From NCBI GenBank assembly GCA_964489955.1, contig CAZBAV010000011.1, positions 1 through 64,000 of the forward strand: a stretch of 64,000 bases of DNA, read 5' to 3'. The stretch's first letter is position 1. Each line of letters starts with the position of its first letter. Origin of the DNA: Leadbetterella sp964489955 (GTDB lineage Bacteria; Bacteroidota; Bacteroidia; Cytophagales; Spirosomataceae). Positions 1 through 7,396 of the stretch are shown one piece after another. The notes beneath the pieces were generated by a model. That model searched no databases. It was not told the origin of the DNA and was given only the letters and a program-made list of their open reading frames with translations. Position numbers and translations under genes: made by a program.

Positions 1-669
1 TAATTCCTTATCGTCTGTTAATAAGAACAAATCTTTCACCATCCCCCAGACACAGGGCATAGGGAATTTGGGGGCACGGTTCATCCCTCCATCCTCATGG
101 TCAAAACTCTCTTTTATCTTTTGGGAAAGGATCCTTAACTCATCCTCTGTATAGGCTGTTCCAGCACTGCCCAAAGCATACTTCTCCGAATCTTTGATAT
201 TTAAGCTACCAACGAAACTCTTCCCCGAAGTCTCCACTTCTTCCCGACGATTCTGGAAAACATCAGCAATGCTATAAAGAACATTCATCCATTGAGCTTT
301 GGGAAAATACGTTCCTCCGTAGAATGGTTCTCCACCCGGTAAAAGAAAAACGTTTAAAGGCCAGCCGCCACGCTGTCCCATGGCTTGAAGAGCATCCATA
401 TAAATATTATCTATATCAGGTCGCTCTTCTCTGTCTACTTTAATATTCACAAAATGCTCATTCATAACTGCAGCCACCTCAGTATCCTCAAAACACTCAT
501 GCTCCATTACATGACACCAGTGACAAGCCGAATATCCAATACTCAAAACAATTACTTTATCCTCCTCTTTAGCCTTTTTAAGGGCTTCAGGGCCCCAAGG
601 AAACCAATCTACTGGATTATTCTTGTGCTGTAATAAATAAGGGCTGCTTTCTTGGGCTAAATGATTCAT
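1..669 (-). CDS. DUF255 thioredoxin-domain protein (YyaL/SPATA20-like), 3' part cut by window edge
   Basis: The minus strand reads 223 codons without a stop from an ATG at 669 to the window edge, so only the N-terminal part is present. The start MNHLAQESSPYLLQH, the thioredoxin-fold CxxC in SACHWCHVME and the block DREERPDI followed by GGWPLNVFL are hallmarks of the DUF255/SPATA20 (YyaL) family, cytosolic proteins of about 670-700 residues with a thioredoxin-like N-terminus and an (alpha/alpha) barrel C-terminus. The biochemical role of the family is poorly known. The ATG overlaps the TGA of the upstream secreted protein as ATGA (669-666), so the two are probably translationally coupled. The family call is firm; function is open. 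Confidence 0.9.
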   Translation of the reverse strand, partial: MNHLAQESSPYLLQHKNNPVDWFPWGPEALKKAKEEDKVIVLSIGYSACHWCHVMEHECFEDTEVAAVMNEHFVNIKVDREERPDIDNIYMDALQAMGQRGGWPLNVFLLPGGEPFYGGTYFPKAQWMNVLYSIADVFQNRREEVETSGKSFVGSLNIKDSEKYALGSAGTAYTEDELRILSQKIKESFDHEDGGMNRAPKFPMPCVWGMVKDLFLLTDDKEL

Positions 670-2294
670 GGTTGAATTATTATTTTTTTAGTTTGGTGGC
701 TGTCTTTGGTAGAAAACTGCACAAAATACTCCCCTTGGGAAAGAGCAGAAACGTCTAACTCTCCTACTGTTTCATAGTTTTGTAAAACATCCAGCTGTTT
801 TTCTAATCTAGCCCTACCTAAACCGTCATACACTTTTACCTTAACGGGTCCTTCTCCAGCAGAGCGGAAAGTATATTTTAAAATGCGAGAAGTCGGATTA
901 GGGTATAATTTCAAATTAGTTACCTCTATTTCGTTAGCGGTTACCAATCCTACAGGATATTCACACAGATGTATTTCATATCCTTTGAGGGTAATTTCCT
1001 TCTTAAGACTGCCATAATTTATATTTAGTTTTACCTCTTCCGTCTCAGAGCGTGCCCAAGGATTTTGAGCTACTACCAGTATTTTACCATCTTTGTAAAC
1101 TCCTCGCCATACAGGTAGCTTATTTTCATTATAATCACGGGCCGAAATAGATTTCACTAAACGGTAATCTCCTTCAAAAAAATGGTTAAAGTGAGATAAC
1201 CTATACATACCTTTCATGAAGTAATTATAATTGTTGTAGCTAGAATTTGGTTGTAAATCATCCCAGAGCCAAATCCCTTTTGCCCCAGAAAAGAAAGGAA
1301 AAATTGCCATAGCTTCAGACATCCATGGTCTTATAGGTTTTCCATTATATTCCGGAGTCCAGCTGTACTGGTTCCATAAAAAGAGAATTTGTTCCTTATC
1401 TGACCAAGCTTCATTTACTTCTACCTGAAACATTAGGTAGGAAAGATACTCTCCAGCAAAAATGTGGGGGTAATCATAGTAAAAGTATGCAGAGGGGGTC
1501 AGGAAGTCTTGCATTTGGTAAAAGTCTCCCCCAACTTGTTTCTTCTCAAAATCATAAGCCATATAATTAATAGCCGCGGGATTTTCTTGCCAACTTTGCC
1601 AATCCATACCTTGTATATTCACAAAAGTGTTTAGTACCGGAGCGTCTGTGTATGAACTAAAAGGTATGTTCTGCTGCCCCGCTTTGGCCTGTATATATTT
1701 GCCAGCATACGCATAGAGAGCTTGCATATCCTTTTTGTATTGGATTATAAAATTCTCGTTTGTTAGGTTTCTTATATTTTGCGGAACGTAGTCTTTATTT
1801 TTTAACACCAAGATGGAATCACTAGATTTATGCATCATTTCTATATCCAACGCAAACAAACGTACATCTAAGTTGCCTCCTGTTTCCCGAGTAAATCGAG
1901 CTATTTCTTCATCCCACTTTTGGTGGTAAACTTGCATATCATTTCCCCACGGTGACTTACTAACATACCATGGCTGCTGAGGTAGTAAAGCCACATTATA
2001 ATAAATAAAAACTCTCTGATCAGCTGGTGTATCAGCCGTATAAGCAGGATAAGACAGATGACTAAAGCCTCTTTTATGAAGTTCGTGCCAAAAGTGTGCT
2101 TCATTCCTATTACCATAAATTACTTTAAAAGGTAAGCTAAATTCAGGAAAACGGTACCATTGAAAATTTCCCTCAAACGTTTCGCCCCGCAATGGATCCG
2201 GACAGTCCTGTGCGTGGCTTTCTACCACACTGGAAGAATATAAAAATGTGGTTAAAATAAAAACTAAGAGCTTCTTCACTAAATTTACATCCAT
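666..2294 (-). CDS. secreted glycosidase-like protein with T9SS type A sorting domain
   Basis: The protein has 542 residues from ATG 2294. The frame is open further upstream, but that part is antisense to the divergent lipoprotein gene, and the chosen Met is followed by a signal peptide (KKLLVFILTTFLYSSS) ending near ESHAQ. The last 80 or so residues, from LKLYPNPTSR through GEYFVQFSTKD to KKIIIQP, form a type A C-terminal sorting domain, so the protein should cross the outer membrane by the Bacteroidota type IX system. The middle part is rich in W, Y, D and E (FALDIEMMH, GMDWQSW, GIWLWDD) and looks like a glycoside-hydrolase-type barrel, but I cannot assign a family or substrate. Its stop overlaps the start of the DUF255 gene. 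Confidence 0.8.
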   Translation of the reverse strand: MDVNLVKKLLVFILTTFLYSSSVVESHAQDCPDPLRGETFEGNFQWYRFPEFSLPFKVIYGNRNEAHFWHELHKRGFSHLSYPAYTADTPADQRVFIYYNVALLPQQPWYVSKSPWGNDMQVYHQKWDEEIARFTRETGGNLDVRLFALDIEMMHKSSDSILVLKNKDYVPQNIRNLTNENFIIQYKKDMQALYAYAGKYIQAKAGQQNIPFSSYTDAPVLNTFVNIQGMDWQSWQENPAAINYMAYDFEKKQVGGDFYQMQDFLTPSAYFYYDYPHIFAGEYLSYLMFQVEVNEAWSDKEQILFLWNQYSWTPEYNGKPIRPWMSEAMAIFPFFSGAKGIWLWDDLQPNSSYNNYNYFMKGMYRLSHFNHFFEGDYRLVKSISARDYNENKLPVWRGVYKDGKILVVAQNPWARSETEEVKLNINYGSLKKEITLKGYEIHLCEYPVGLVTANEIEVTNLKLYPNPTSRILKYTFRSAGEGPVKVKVYDGLGRARLEKQLDVLQNYETVGELDVSALSQGEYFVQFSTKDSHQTKKIIIQP

Positions 2295-2321
2295 ATTACA
2301 ACGTTTACATAAGAAACAACT

Positions 2322-2329
2322 CAAAATTA
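2322..2329 (-). promoter_or_regulatory. putative -7 box of the T9SS protein gene
   Basis: The minus strand reads TAATTTTG 27 nt upstream of the ATG at 2294, matching the Bacteroidota -7 consensus TAnnTTTG. No clear TTTG -33 element is visible. The intergenic region between the two divergent genes is only 37 bp, so both promoters must overlap coding or leader sequence. Confidence 0.35.
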
Positions 2330-2331
2330 CG

Positions 2332-2781
2332 GTGAAAAATTGGTTATTATTAATAGTATTTGGTGTATTTATATCGGGCTGTAAACTTCCTGAAACACCA
2401 GAAGGTATGACAGAAACGGATATTTTACTCTCCAAACACCCTTGGGAACTGGAAAAATTCACAAATACACAGGGACAACAAATACATGAGGGTGGTTTAG
2501 AATCAGGGGCTAGACTACTTTTTGGTCTAGTCTTCGAGTTTAGCACCGCTGGAGTAGTTACAGGCCGTGATAAAGTGAGCAACTTTATAATTAATAGAGG
2601 TTCATGGGTATTGTCAGAAGACCAAAAGACCATAGAAATTAAGATTACAGGACTTGACGATGACTTTGCCTTACTCAATATTGCCAAAGGAACTATGACT
2701 TTACAAGCTAAAAACGAGAACCGCTTGGCAGGGATAGGTCCAGAGATTAATCTTGTATTTAAAGAATACAAAGGACTATAA
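2332..2781 (+). CDS. small putative lipoprotein
   Basis: A GTG start at 2332 gives 149 residues beginning KNWLLLIVFGVFISGC, a lipoprotein signal with lipobox ISGC (Cys17). An in-frame longer reading begins at 2248, but its first 28 codons overlap the divergent gene and do not look like a signal sequence. The mature part (KHPWELEKFTN, FEFSTAGVV, GSWVLSEDQKTIEIKI) resembles lipocalin-like small lipoproteins of Bacteroidota in which a residue and threshold strand pattern repeats, but I do not recognise a named family. It lies 3 bp upstream of the XRE/PrpR-like regulator and is probably cotranscribed with it. Confidence 0.7.
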   Translation: MKNWLLLIVFGVFISGCKLPETPEGMTETDILLSKHPWELEKFTNTQGQQIHEGGLESGARLLFGLVFEFSTAGVVTGRDKVSNFIINRGSWVLSEDQKTIEIKITGLDDDFALLNIAKGTMTLQAKNENRLAGIGPEINLVFKEYKGL

Positions 2782-2784
2782 AGT

Positions 2785-4215
2785 ATGGGGCAAAAACCAG
2801 CCAATGGTATCAATGCAGCAAAACTAATCTTTGGTTTAAAGCTAAAGCATTACCGTACCGAAAAAGGCTGGTCCTTGGCTGAATTTTCAGACAGAACAGG
2901 AGTATCTGCTTCTTACCTTAATGAAATTGAGAAAGGTAAAAAGTATCCAAAACCAGATAAAATATCTCTTCTTGCCGAGACTTTGGGCATAGACTACGAT
3001 ACTCTTGTATCTACCACTTTTGACGACCAACTTGACTCTACTTCTAAGATATTGAAGTCGGGTTTTTTCTCCGATATTCCGCTTGAATTCTTTGGTATAG
3101 AACCCGGAAATTTAGCTGGGATTATTGCTAATGCACCTCTGGAGTTTACGGCATTTCTGAACACCTTGGTGAAAATTGGGAAAAGTTATAATGTAGGAGT
3201 TGAGAGTTTCTATTTTGCGGTACTACGTTCCTATCTGGAAATACACAAAAACTATTTCCCTGAGTTAGAACATCTGGCAGAAACATTTCAAGAAGATAAA
3301 ACAGAAGCAGGTCTAAAAAAGTACCTTAGGGATAACCATAAACTTTATGTGGATGTGTTTGACCCCAAAAAGCACCCTGCTTTGGCCAATTTACGAACCG
3401 TCCTAGTACCAAAAACTAAAAAGCTTTTCCTGAATAATATTCTAAGTAAAGAACAACGCTTGTTCGCTTTGGCACGGGAAACAGGCTTCAGGTTCCTGAA
3501 CATAAAAGAAAGACCGTTAACCTCTACATGGGTTTATGTAAACTCTTTCGATGAGGTCTTCAATAACTTTAAAGCTTCCTATTTTGCTTCCTGTATCTTA
3601 ATCCCAAAAGAGAAGCTAAACGAAGGGATGCAAAGTTTTTTTTCTTCGAAGAAAGTAACTGGCAATAAACTATTAAGAATACTAGACAATTTTCCGGTTT
3701 CCCACGAAACCATCTTTTATAGGATGTTTAGCTTATTACCGGCTTTCTTTGATATACAAGGACTATATTTCTTAAAGTTTGAGTCGGCAGGACAATCCAA
3801 AGAAATTAAACTCACGAAGGAAATACACTTGGTAAAACAACACGATCCGCAAGAAGCAAAAAACCAAAATTATTGTAGACGTTGGCCTGGATTATCCGTT
3901 TTAGAAGAGACCAAAGATAGTAGAGTTGTAAAGTTTCAGATTTCTGAATTTGAAAAGAATCGGTACTTTGAAATATCAATTGCAAGGCCTACCACCACCG
4001 GAAAAGAAAGTGTGACGCTGGGCTTAGAGATTAATCCCACTACTCAACAAAAAATACAGTTTTTAGCTGACCCAAATATAGTAACACGCCATGTGGGACA
4101 AACCTGCGAAAAGTGTTCTATTTTCGACTGTAAGGAGCGTGTAGCTGCTCCAAGCCTTCTCCAAAGGAAACGTATTTTTGAAGAAATTTCTAAGGCTATG
4201 GAGCAGCTAAAATAA
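2785..4215 (+). CDS. XRE-family regulator of the PrpR/RamB (DUF2083) type
   Basis: The protein has 476 residues. Residues about 14-72 are an XRE helix-turn-helix (GWSLAEFSDRTGVSASYLNEIEKGKK). The middle resembles an IrrE/ImmA-like domain without its HExxH (LFALARETGFRFL). The C-terminal part has a CRRW at Cys364 and C-x2-C-x4-C at Cys441, Cys444 and Cys449 (CEKCSIFDC). This layout is that of the ScfR/PrpR/RamB regulators of short-chain fatty acid, methylcitrate and glyoxylate genes; in mycobacterial PrpR the C-terminal cysteines hold an iron-sulfur cluster. The window carries prpB, prpC and prpD at 24608-28182, so a propionyl-CoA-responsive role is an attractive inference, not shown. The gene follows the lipoprotein with a 3-bp gap and faces the NifU-like gene. 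Confidence 0.8.
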   Translation: MGQKPANGINAAKLIFGLKLKHYRTEKGWSLAEFSDRTGVSASYLNEIEKGKKYPKPDKISLLAETLGIDYDTLVSTTFDDQLDSTSKILKSGFFSDIPLEFFGIEPGNLAGIIANAPLEFTAFLNTLVKIGKSYNVGVESFYFAVLRSYLEIHKNYFPELEHLAETFQEDKTEAGLKKYLRDNHKLYVDVFDPKKHPALANLRTVLVPKTKKLFLNNILSKEQRLFALARETGFRFLNIKERPLTSTWVYVNSFDEVFNNFKASYFASCILIPKEKLNEGMQSFFSSKKVTGNKLLRILDNFPVSHETIFYRMFSLLPAFFDIQGLYFLKFESAGQSKEIKLTKEIHLVKQHDPQEAKNQNYCRRWPGLSVLEETKDSRVVKFQISEFEKNRYFEISIARPTTTGKESVTLGLEINPTTQQKIQFLADPNIVTRHVGQTCEKCSIFDCKERVAAPSLLQRKRIFEEISKAMEQLK

Positions 4216-4218
4216 GAA

Positions 4219-4797
4219 TTATAGTTCTTCGGCCTCAACTAGCTTTACTTCTGGTATCATAGAAGTCAATAAACGTTCTATACCCGCCTTTAATGTCATA
4301 GATGCAGAAGGACAGCCACTACACGAACCCTGCAAAAGAACTTTAACGATACCGCTTTCTTCATCAAAAGATGAATAGTTAATGGCTCCCCCATCAGATT
4401 CTACGGCCGGACGCACATATTGATCAAGTGTGGCTTTAATCTTGGCAACAACTGGAGTGTCATTCCCAGAAACAATAAGCGTATTGGAATCAATGGTTTT
4501 TTGAGCAAAAACAGGATGGCTGTCATCAAAATAATTCTTAATGAAGGTTCTTACATCTATTAGAACTTCGTCCCACTCTACATCTTCCCGCTTACTAAGC
4601 GTTATAAAGTTGGAAGAAATGAAAACTCTCTCTACAAAGTCAAACAAGAACAAGTCTGCCGCCAAAGGAGATGCTTTTTTCTCATCTAAAGTATCCGCTT
4701 TACTTGGATAATCAAAAGACAAACCTTCCGGCACAATCTCGTAATTTAGAACAAATTTCATAGAGTTGGGATTAGGACTCAACTCCGTATATATCAT
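4219..4797 (-). CDS. NifU-like iron-sulfur scaffold protein (NFU domain)
   Basis: The protein has 192 residues from ATG 4797 (MIYTELSPNPNSMKF); an in-frame ATG at 4815 would add six residues. The N-terminal 85 residues match the Nfu N-terminal domain (ELSPNPNSMKF, then IFISSNFITLSK-like strand) and the C-terminal 75 residues are the NifU/NFU domain with the cluster-binding CSGC at Cys159 and Cys162. Such proteins receive and deliver 4Fe-4S clusters to apo-proteins in the cytosol. The gene converges on the PrpR-like regulator with only 3 bp between stop codons. Confidence 0.92.
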   Translation of the reverse strand: MIYTELSPNPNSMKFVLNYEIVPEGLSFDYPSKADTLDEKKASPLAADLFLFDFVERVFISSNFITLSKREDVEWDEVLIDVRTFIKNYFDDSHPVFAQKTIDSNTLIVSGNDTPVVAKIKATLDQYVRPAVESDGGAINYSSFDEESGIVKVLLQGSCSGCPSASMTLKAGIERLLTSMIPEVKLVEAEEL

Positions 4798-4868
4798 GGT
4801 GTTTCTTTTTAACATCTAATTTTATCGGTTTTATATAAAACAAGAACAGTAAAGGAAAAGTTTGGGCA

Positions 4869-4900
4869 ATAAAAAAAGGAGAGATAAAGTATCTCCCCTC
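4869..4900 (-). terminator. intrinsic terminator of the rplU-rpmA operon
   Basis: A hairpin with stem GAGATA/TATCTC, extended by GG/CC after a mismatch, lies at about 4878-4898 and is followed on the minus strand by a run of seven T (4871-4877). It sits 27 bp past the rpmA stop. Confidence 0.8.
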
Positions 4901-4926
4901 CTTATCTAAAATCTTTACTATCCTTC

Positions 4927-5193
4927 TTATGCTTCTACAGCTGCTGGAAGTACGTGTACAAAAGATTTGCCCTCACGGCCTTTCTTAAATGTCACAACTC
5001 CGTCTGCCGTTGCAAACAAAGTATGGTCACGTCCAAGACCTACATTTTGTCCTGGATTGTGTCTTGTTCCACGCTGACGCACAATGATGTTACCAGCTAT
5101 CGCAGCTTGTCCACCAAATAATTTTACGCCAAGACGCTTACTTTCTGACTCACGACCGTTTTTGGAACTACCTACCCCTTTCTTATGTGCCAT
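4927..5193 (-). CDS. rpmA: 50S ribosomal protein L27
   Basis: The 88-residue protein begins MAHKKGVGSSKNGRESES and contains GGQAAIAGNIIVRQRGT, the diagnostic core of bL27, whose N-terminal tail reaches the peptidyl-transferase centre. There is no cleavable Firmicutes-type N-terminal extension. It lies 39 bp downstream of rplU, the usual rplU-rpmA operon. Confidence 0.98.
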   Translation of the reverse strand: MAHKKGVGSSKNGRESESKRLGVKLFGGQAAIAGNIIVRQRGTRHNPGQNVGLGRDHTLFATADGVVTFKKGREGKSFVHVLPAAVEA

Positions 5194-5232
5194 GGTATTC
5201 TAAATGTTTTAAATGTCTTAAAATTAAGTTAA

Positions 5233-5547
5233 TTAAGCACCAACTATTTGGTTAATCTGAACCTTAGTTAAAGCTTGACGGTGACCGTTTTGCTTTTGGT
5301 AACTTTTACGTCTTTTTTTCTTAAAAACGATTACTTTCTCACCTTTCAGGTGTTCAAGAATGGTGGCCTTAACAGACGCACCAGCTACAGTGGGAGCTCC
5401 AACAGATACTCCTGTAGCAGATTCAACAAGAAGAACCTTGTCAAATACAAGCTCAGCGTTCGCCTCACCTTGTAACCTATTGGTATAGATGTAACGACCC
5501 TCTTCAACTTTAAATTGCTGGCCTGCGATTTCTACAATTGCGTACAT
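5233..5547 (-). CDS. rplU: 50S ribosomal protein L21
   Basis: The 104-residue protein begins MYAIVEIAGQQFKVEEGRYI and ends with the basic KKRRKSYQKQNGHRQ segment typical of bL21, which binds 23S rRNA. It is the first gene of the rplU-rpmA operon, with a near-consensus Bacteroidota promoter 31-62 bp upstream. Confidence 0.98.
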   Translation of the reverse strand: MYAIVEIAGQQFKVEEGRYIYTNRLQGEANAELVFDKVLLVESATGVSVGAPTVAGASVKATILEHLKGEKVIVFKKKRRKSYQKQNGHRQALTKVQINQIVGA

Positions 5548-5560
5548 AATTTATTAAAAT

Positions 5561-5707
5561 TTATTTTTTTCGGAGTGCAAAAGTAACAAACAAATATTTT
5601 ATTTCCAAAGTATCATTAGCAAATACATTGTCTTTAAACATAATATCCGCTATTTTTTCTGATCCAAGGTCGGAGAAATGCATAGCATCTGCAAAATACA
5701 AACTGTC
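5561..5707 (-). pseudogene. possible 3' fossil of an SGNH-type hydrolase gene
   Basis: The minus strand has a 48-codon open stretch with no start codon in context. Its first part reads LYFADAMHFSDLGSEKIADI, which resembles the last conserved block of SGNH/GDSL hydrolases, where Asp and His of the catalytic triad lie in DxxHxxxxG. An in-frame stop sits directly upstream and no matching sequence is seen beyond it. The rplU promoter lies inside this stretch. The resemblance is short and could be chance. Confidence 0.25.
5578..5609 (-). promoter_or_regulatory. promoter of rplU-rpmA
   Basis: On the minus strand a TTTG -33 element (5609-5606) is followed after 20 nt by TACTTTTG (5585-5578), matching the Bacteroidota TTTG-N19/20-TAnnTTTG pattern. 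The expected start of transcription is near 5572, giving a leader of about 25 nt. Confidence 0.75.
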
Positions 5708-5709
5708 TT

Positions 5710-5992
5710 ATAGGTTATTTACCAGAAAAACATTAGACTTAATCACATGTAAGTACTCTATGTAGATTAATAAGCCATAAACTTATTCTACATGAAAAGC
5801 GTTTTCTTCCTATCGTTAATCCGTTGCAAAAGATCATTTCAAGAAAGTGTATTCCAGCTAAAATAATCCGTGTGACATAAACTTAGTAAAGTCTCTTAAA
5901 AGCACAAACGTTAATTAGTGATTCTTCTGTATAAAAATAACTATTTTATTAGTTTTTCATTATCTTTGATTTAAGTTTAACTTACTCTAACT
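5710..5992. other. intergenic region between rplU and the LRR gene
   Basis: Beyond the rplU promoter and the possible fossil, the region holds an imperfect inverted repeat around 5758-5800 (ATGTAGA paired with TCTACAT, with ATAAG/CTTAT inside and a small bulge) and a -7-like box just before the LRR gene. I see no coding sequence or RNA gene. Confidence 0.4.
5961..5968 (+). promoter_or_regulatory. putative -7 box of the LRR gene
   Basis: TATCTTTG matches TAnnTTTG and lies 24 nt upstream of the ATG at 5993. No TTTG -33 element is evident. Confidence 0.4.
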
Positions 5993-7396
5993 ATGAAAAA
6001 CTTCTTCCTAGCCCTCATATTAACTTTGGTCCTGCCCGGTTTTGTACTCGGACAAAAAATAAAATTGCTCACTACCAGTCAAGAACAACAACACTACAGA
6101 GGTATACAGAACCCTAGACGGATGCTAGAGGATGAAAATACTAGTGTTCATCTGAAAGTAAACAACGAGAAACTCTCTAAGTACATAAAGAAAGATTTTC
6201 ATGAACTCCGCAATGAGTTCTCAATAGTACAAGTAGGGTATAAACTTTTCATCTCGCGGACACACAAAGTGGATAGTGCCATCATATATCTTGCAGAAGT
6301 TAAAATACCGAAAGAAGGAGAAGCGATAACGTTAAACTTTAATGCTCCGAAAAAAATAATTAGCCCAAACGCAGAATTACAGAAACGATTATTAACAATT
6401 TTTCAGAAAACTATAAGGGATTTTAAACCTTTTGAGACCAGAAGTGAAGAGTACATTCTTGGAGGAGAACAGTACATCTATAGTACTCCTGCAAAAAAAA
6501 ATAAAGATTATCATCAATACCTAGCATCACTACCAGATACTACTTCCAAAATCAACCTTGCTGAATATGGTTTGGTCAGTTTACCCAAAGAGTTATATCG
6601 ATTCAAAAATTTAAAACAGCTCAACTTAAATGACAACAATCTTGAAGCAGTAAAGATTAAAAGAGCAAAATTTAAAAACCTTCAGATTTTGTCGCTTCAA
6701 AATAATTTCCTCACGGAGAAGAAACTAAAAATAAGCAAAAAGCATAATCTGGCTATTCTTAACCTAAACCGTAACTATATTACCTCTATCCCCAAGAAGA
6801 ATGGAAATACGAAGAGCTTACTGATGGCTTCCAATTTTGTATCATCCCTAAATAACCGGAGTCTAAAACGGATAAAAAGAGTACAAACTTTGAACCTGTA
6901 TGACAATGCCCTTTCAACTATAGAGGGTAACATCGGTCTTTTGCAAAACCTCCAGGAATTAGATGTATACAGAAACTCACTGATAAGCCTACCAGCAGAA
7001 ATATCTACCCTAACGAAACTTACCCAATTGGCAGCTTCTTATAACAACATTTCTGTTTTACCGGAAAACCTTGATAAGTTAACCAACCTTACAGCATTTT
7101 ATATTCATCATAACAAAATAAAACAACTTCCGGTCTTACCAAATACACTGGAACTTTTGGATGTAGGATACAATTCTATTTCTGATATTAGCACATCTGT
7201 TACTCCTCTGATTAACTTAAAGAGCCTAGACTATAGCAATAACAATGCATCAGGTAGTTTAGAGTTCTTATTTGGTTTAAAAAACCTCGAAGACCTTTTC
7301 TTCTACAACAATAGCTATGCCGCCACTGAGGAGGATGAAAAGTACTTTGCAGAAACATACGCAAAACTAATAGCTAAGGGAGTAAAGGCTAAATGA
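5993..7396 (+). CDS. exported leucine-rich repeat protein (paralogue 1)
   Basis: The protein has 467 residues with a signal peptide (KNFFLALILTLVLPGFVLG, cut near GQK). Residues about 60-170 form a non-repeat domain (SAIIYLAEVKIPKEGE, LLTIFQKTIRDFKPF), and from about 185 onwards there are 10-11 leucine-rich repeats of the xxLxxLxLxxNxL type (LKQLNLNDNNLEAVK, LQELDVYRNSLISLP, LELLDVGYNSISDIS). Such proteins are usually surface binding proteins. It is closely related along its length to the minus-strand protein at 53483-54832. Its stop overlaps the stop of the convergent helicase gene by 8 bp. Confidence 0.85.
   Translation: MKNFFLALILTLVLPGFVLGQKIKLLTTSQEQQHYRGIQNPRRMLEDENTSVHLKVNNEKLSKYIKKDFHELRNEFSIVQVGYKLFISRTHKVDSAIIYLAEVKIPKEGEAITLNFNAPKKIISPNAELQKRLLTIFQKTIRDFKPFETRSEEYILGGEQYIYSTPAKKNKDYHQYLASLPDTTSKINLAEYGLVSLPKELYRFKNLKQLNLNDNNLEAVKIKRAKFKNLQILSLQNNFLTEKKLKISKKHNLAILNLNRNYITSIPKKNGNTKSLLMASNFVSSLNNRSLKRIKRVQTLNLYDNALSTIEGNIGLLQNLQELDVYRNSLISLPAEISTLTKLTQLAASYNNISVLPENLDKLTNLTAFYIHHNKIKQLPVLPNTLELLDVGYNSISDISTSVTPLINLKSLDYSNNNASGSLEFLFGLKNLEDLFFYNNSYAATEEDEKYFAETYAKLIAKGVKAK

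Noticed and set aside
2295..2813. Upstream extension of the T9SS protein frame (173 codons)
   Set aside because: It is antisense to the small lipoprotein gene and the signal peptide follows the internal Met at 2294.
4888..5560. Plus-strand frame antisense to rplU and rpmA
   Set aside because: It is the complement of two well-known ribosomal protein genes.
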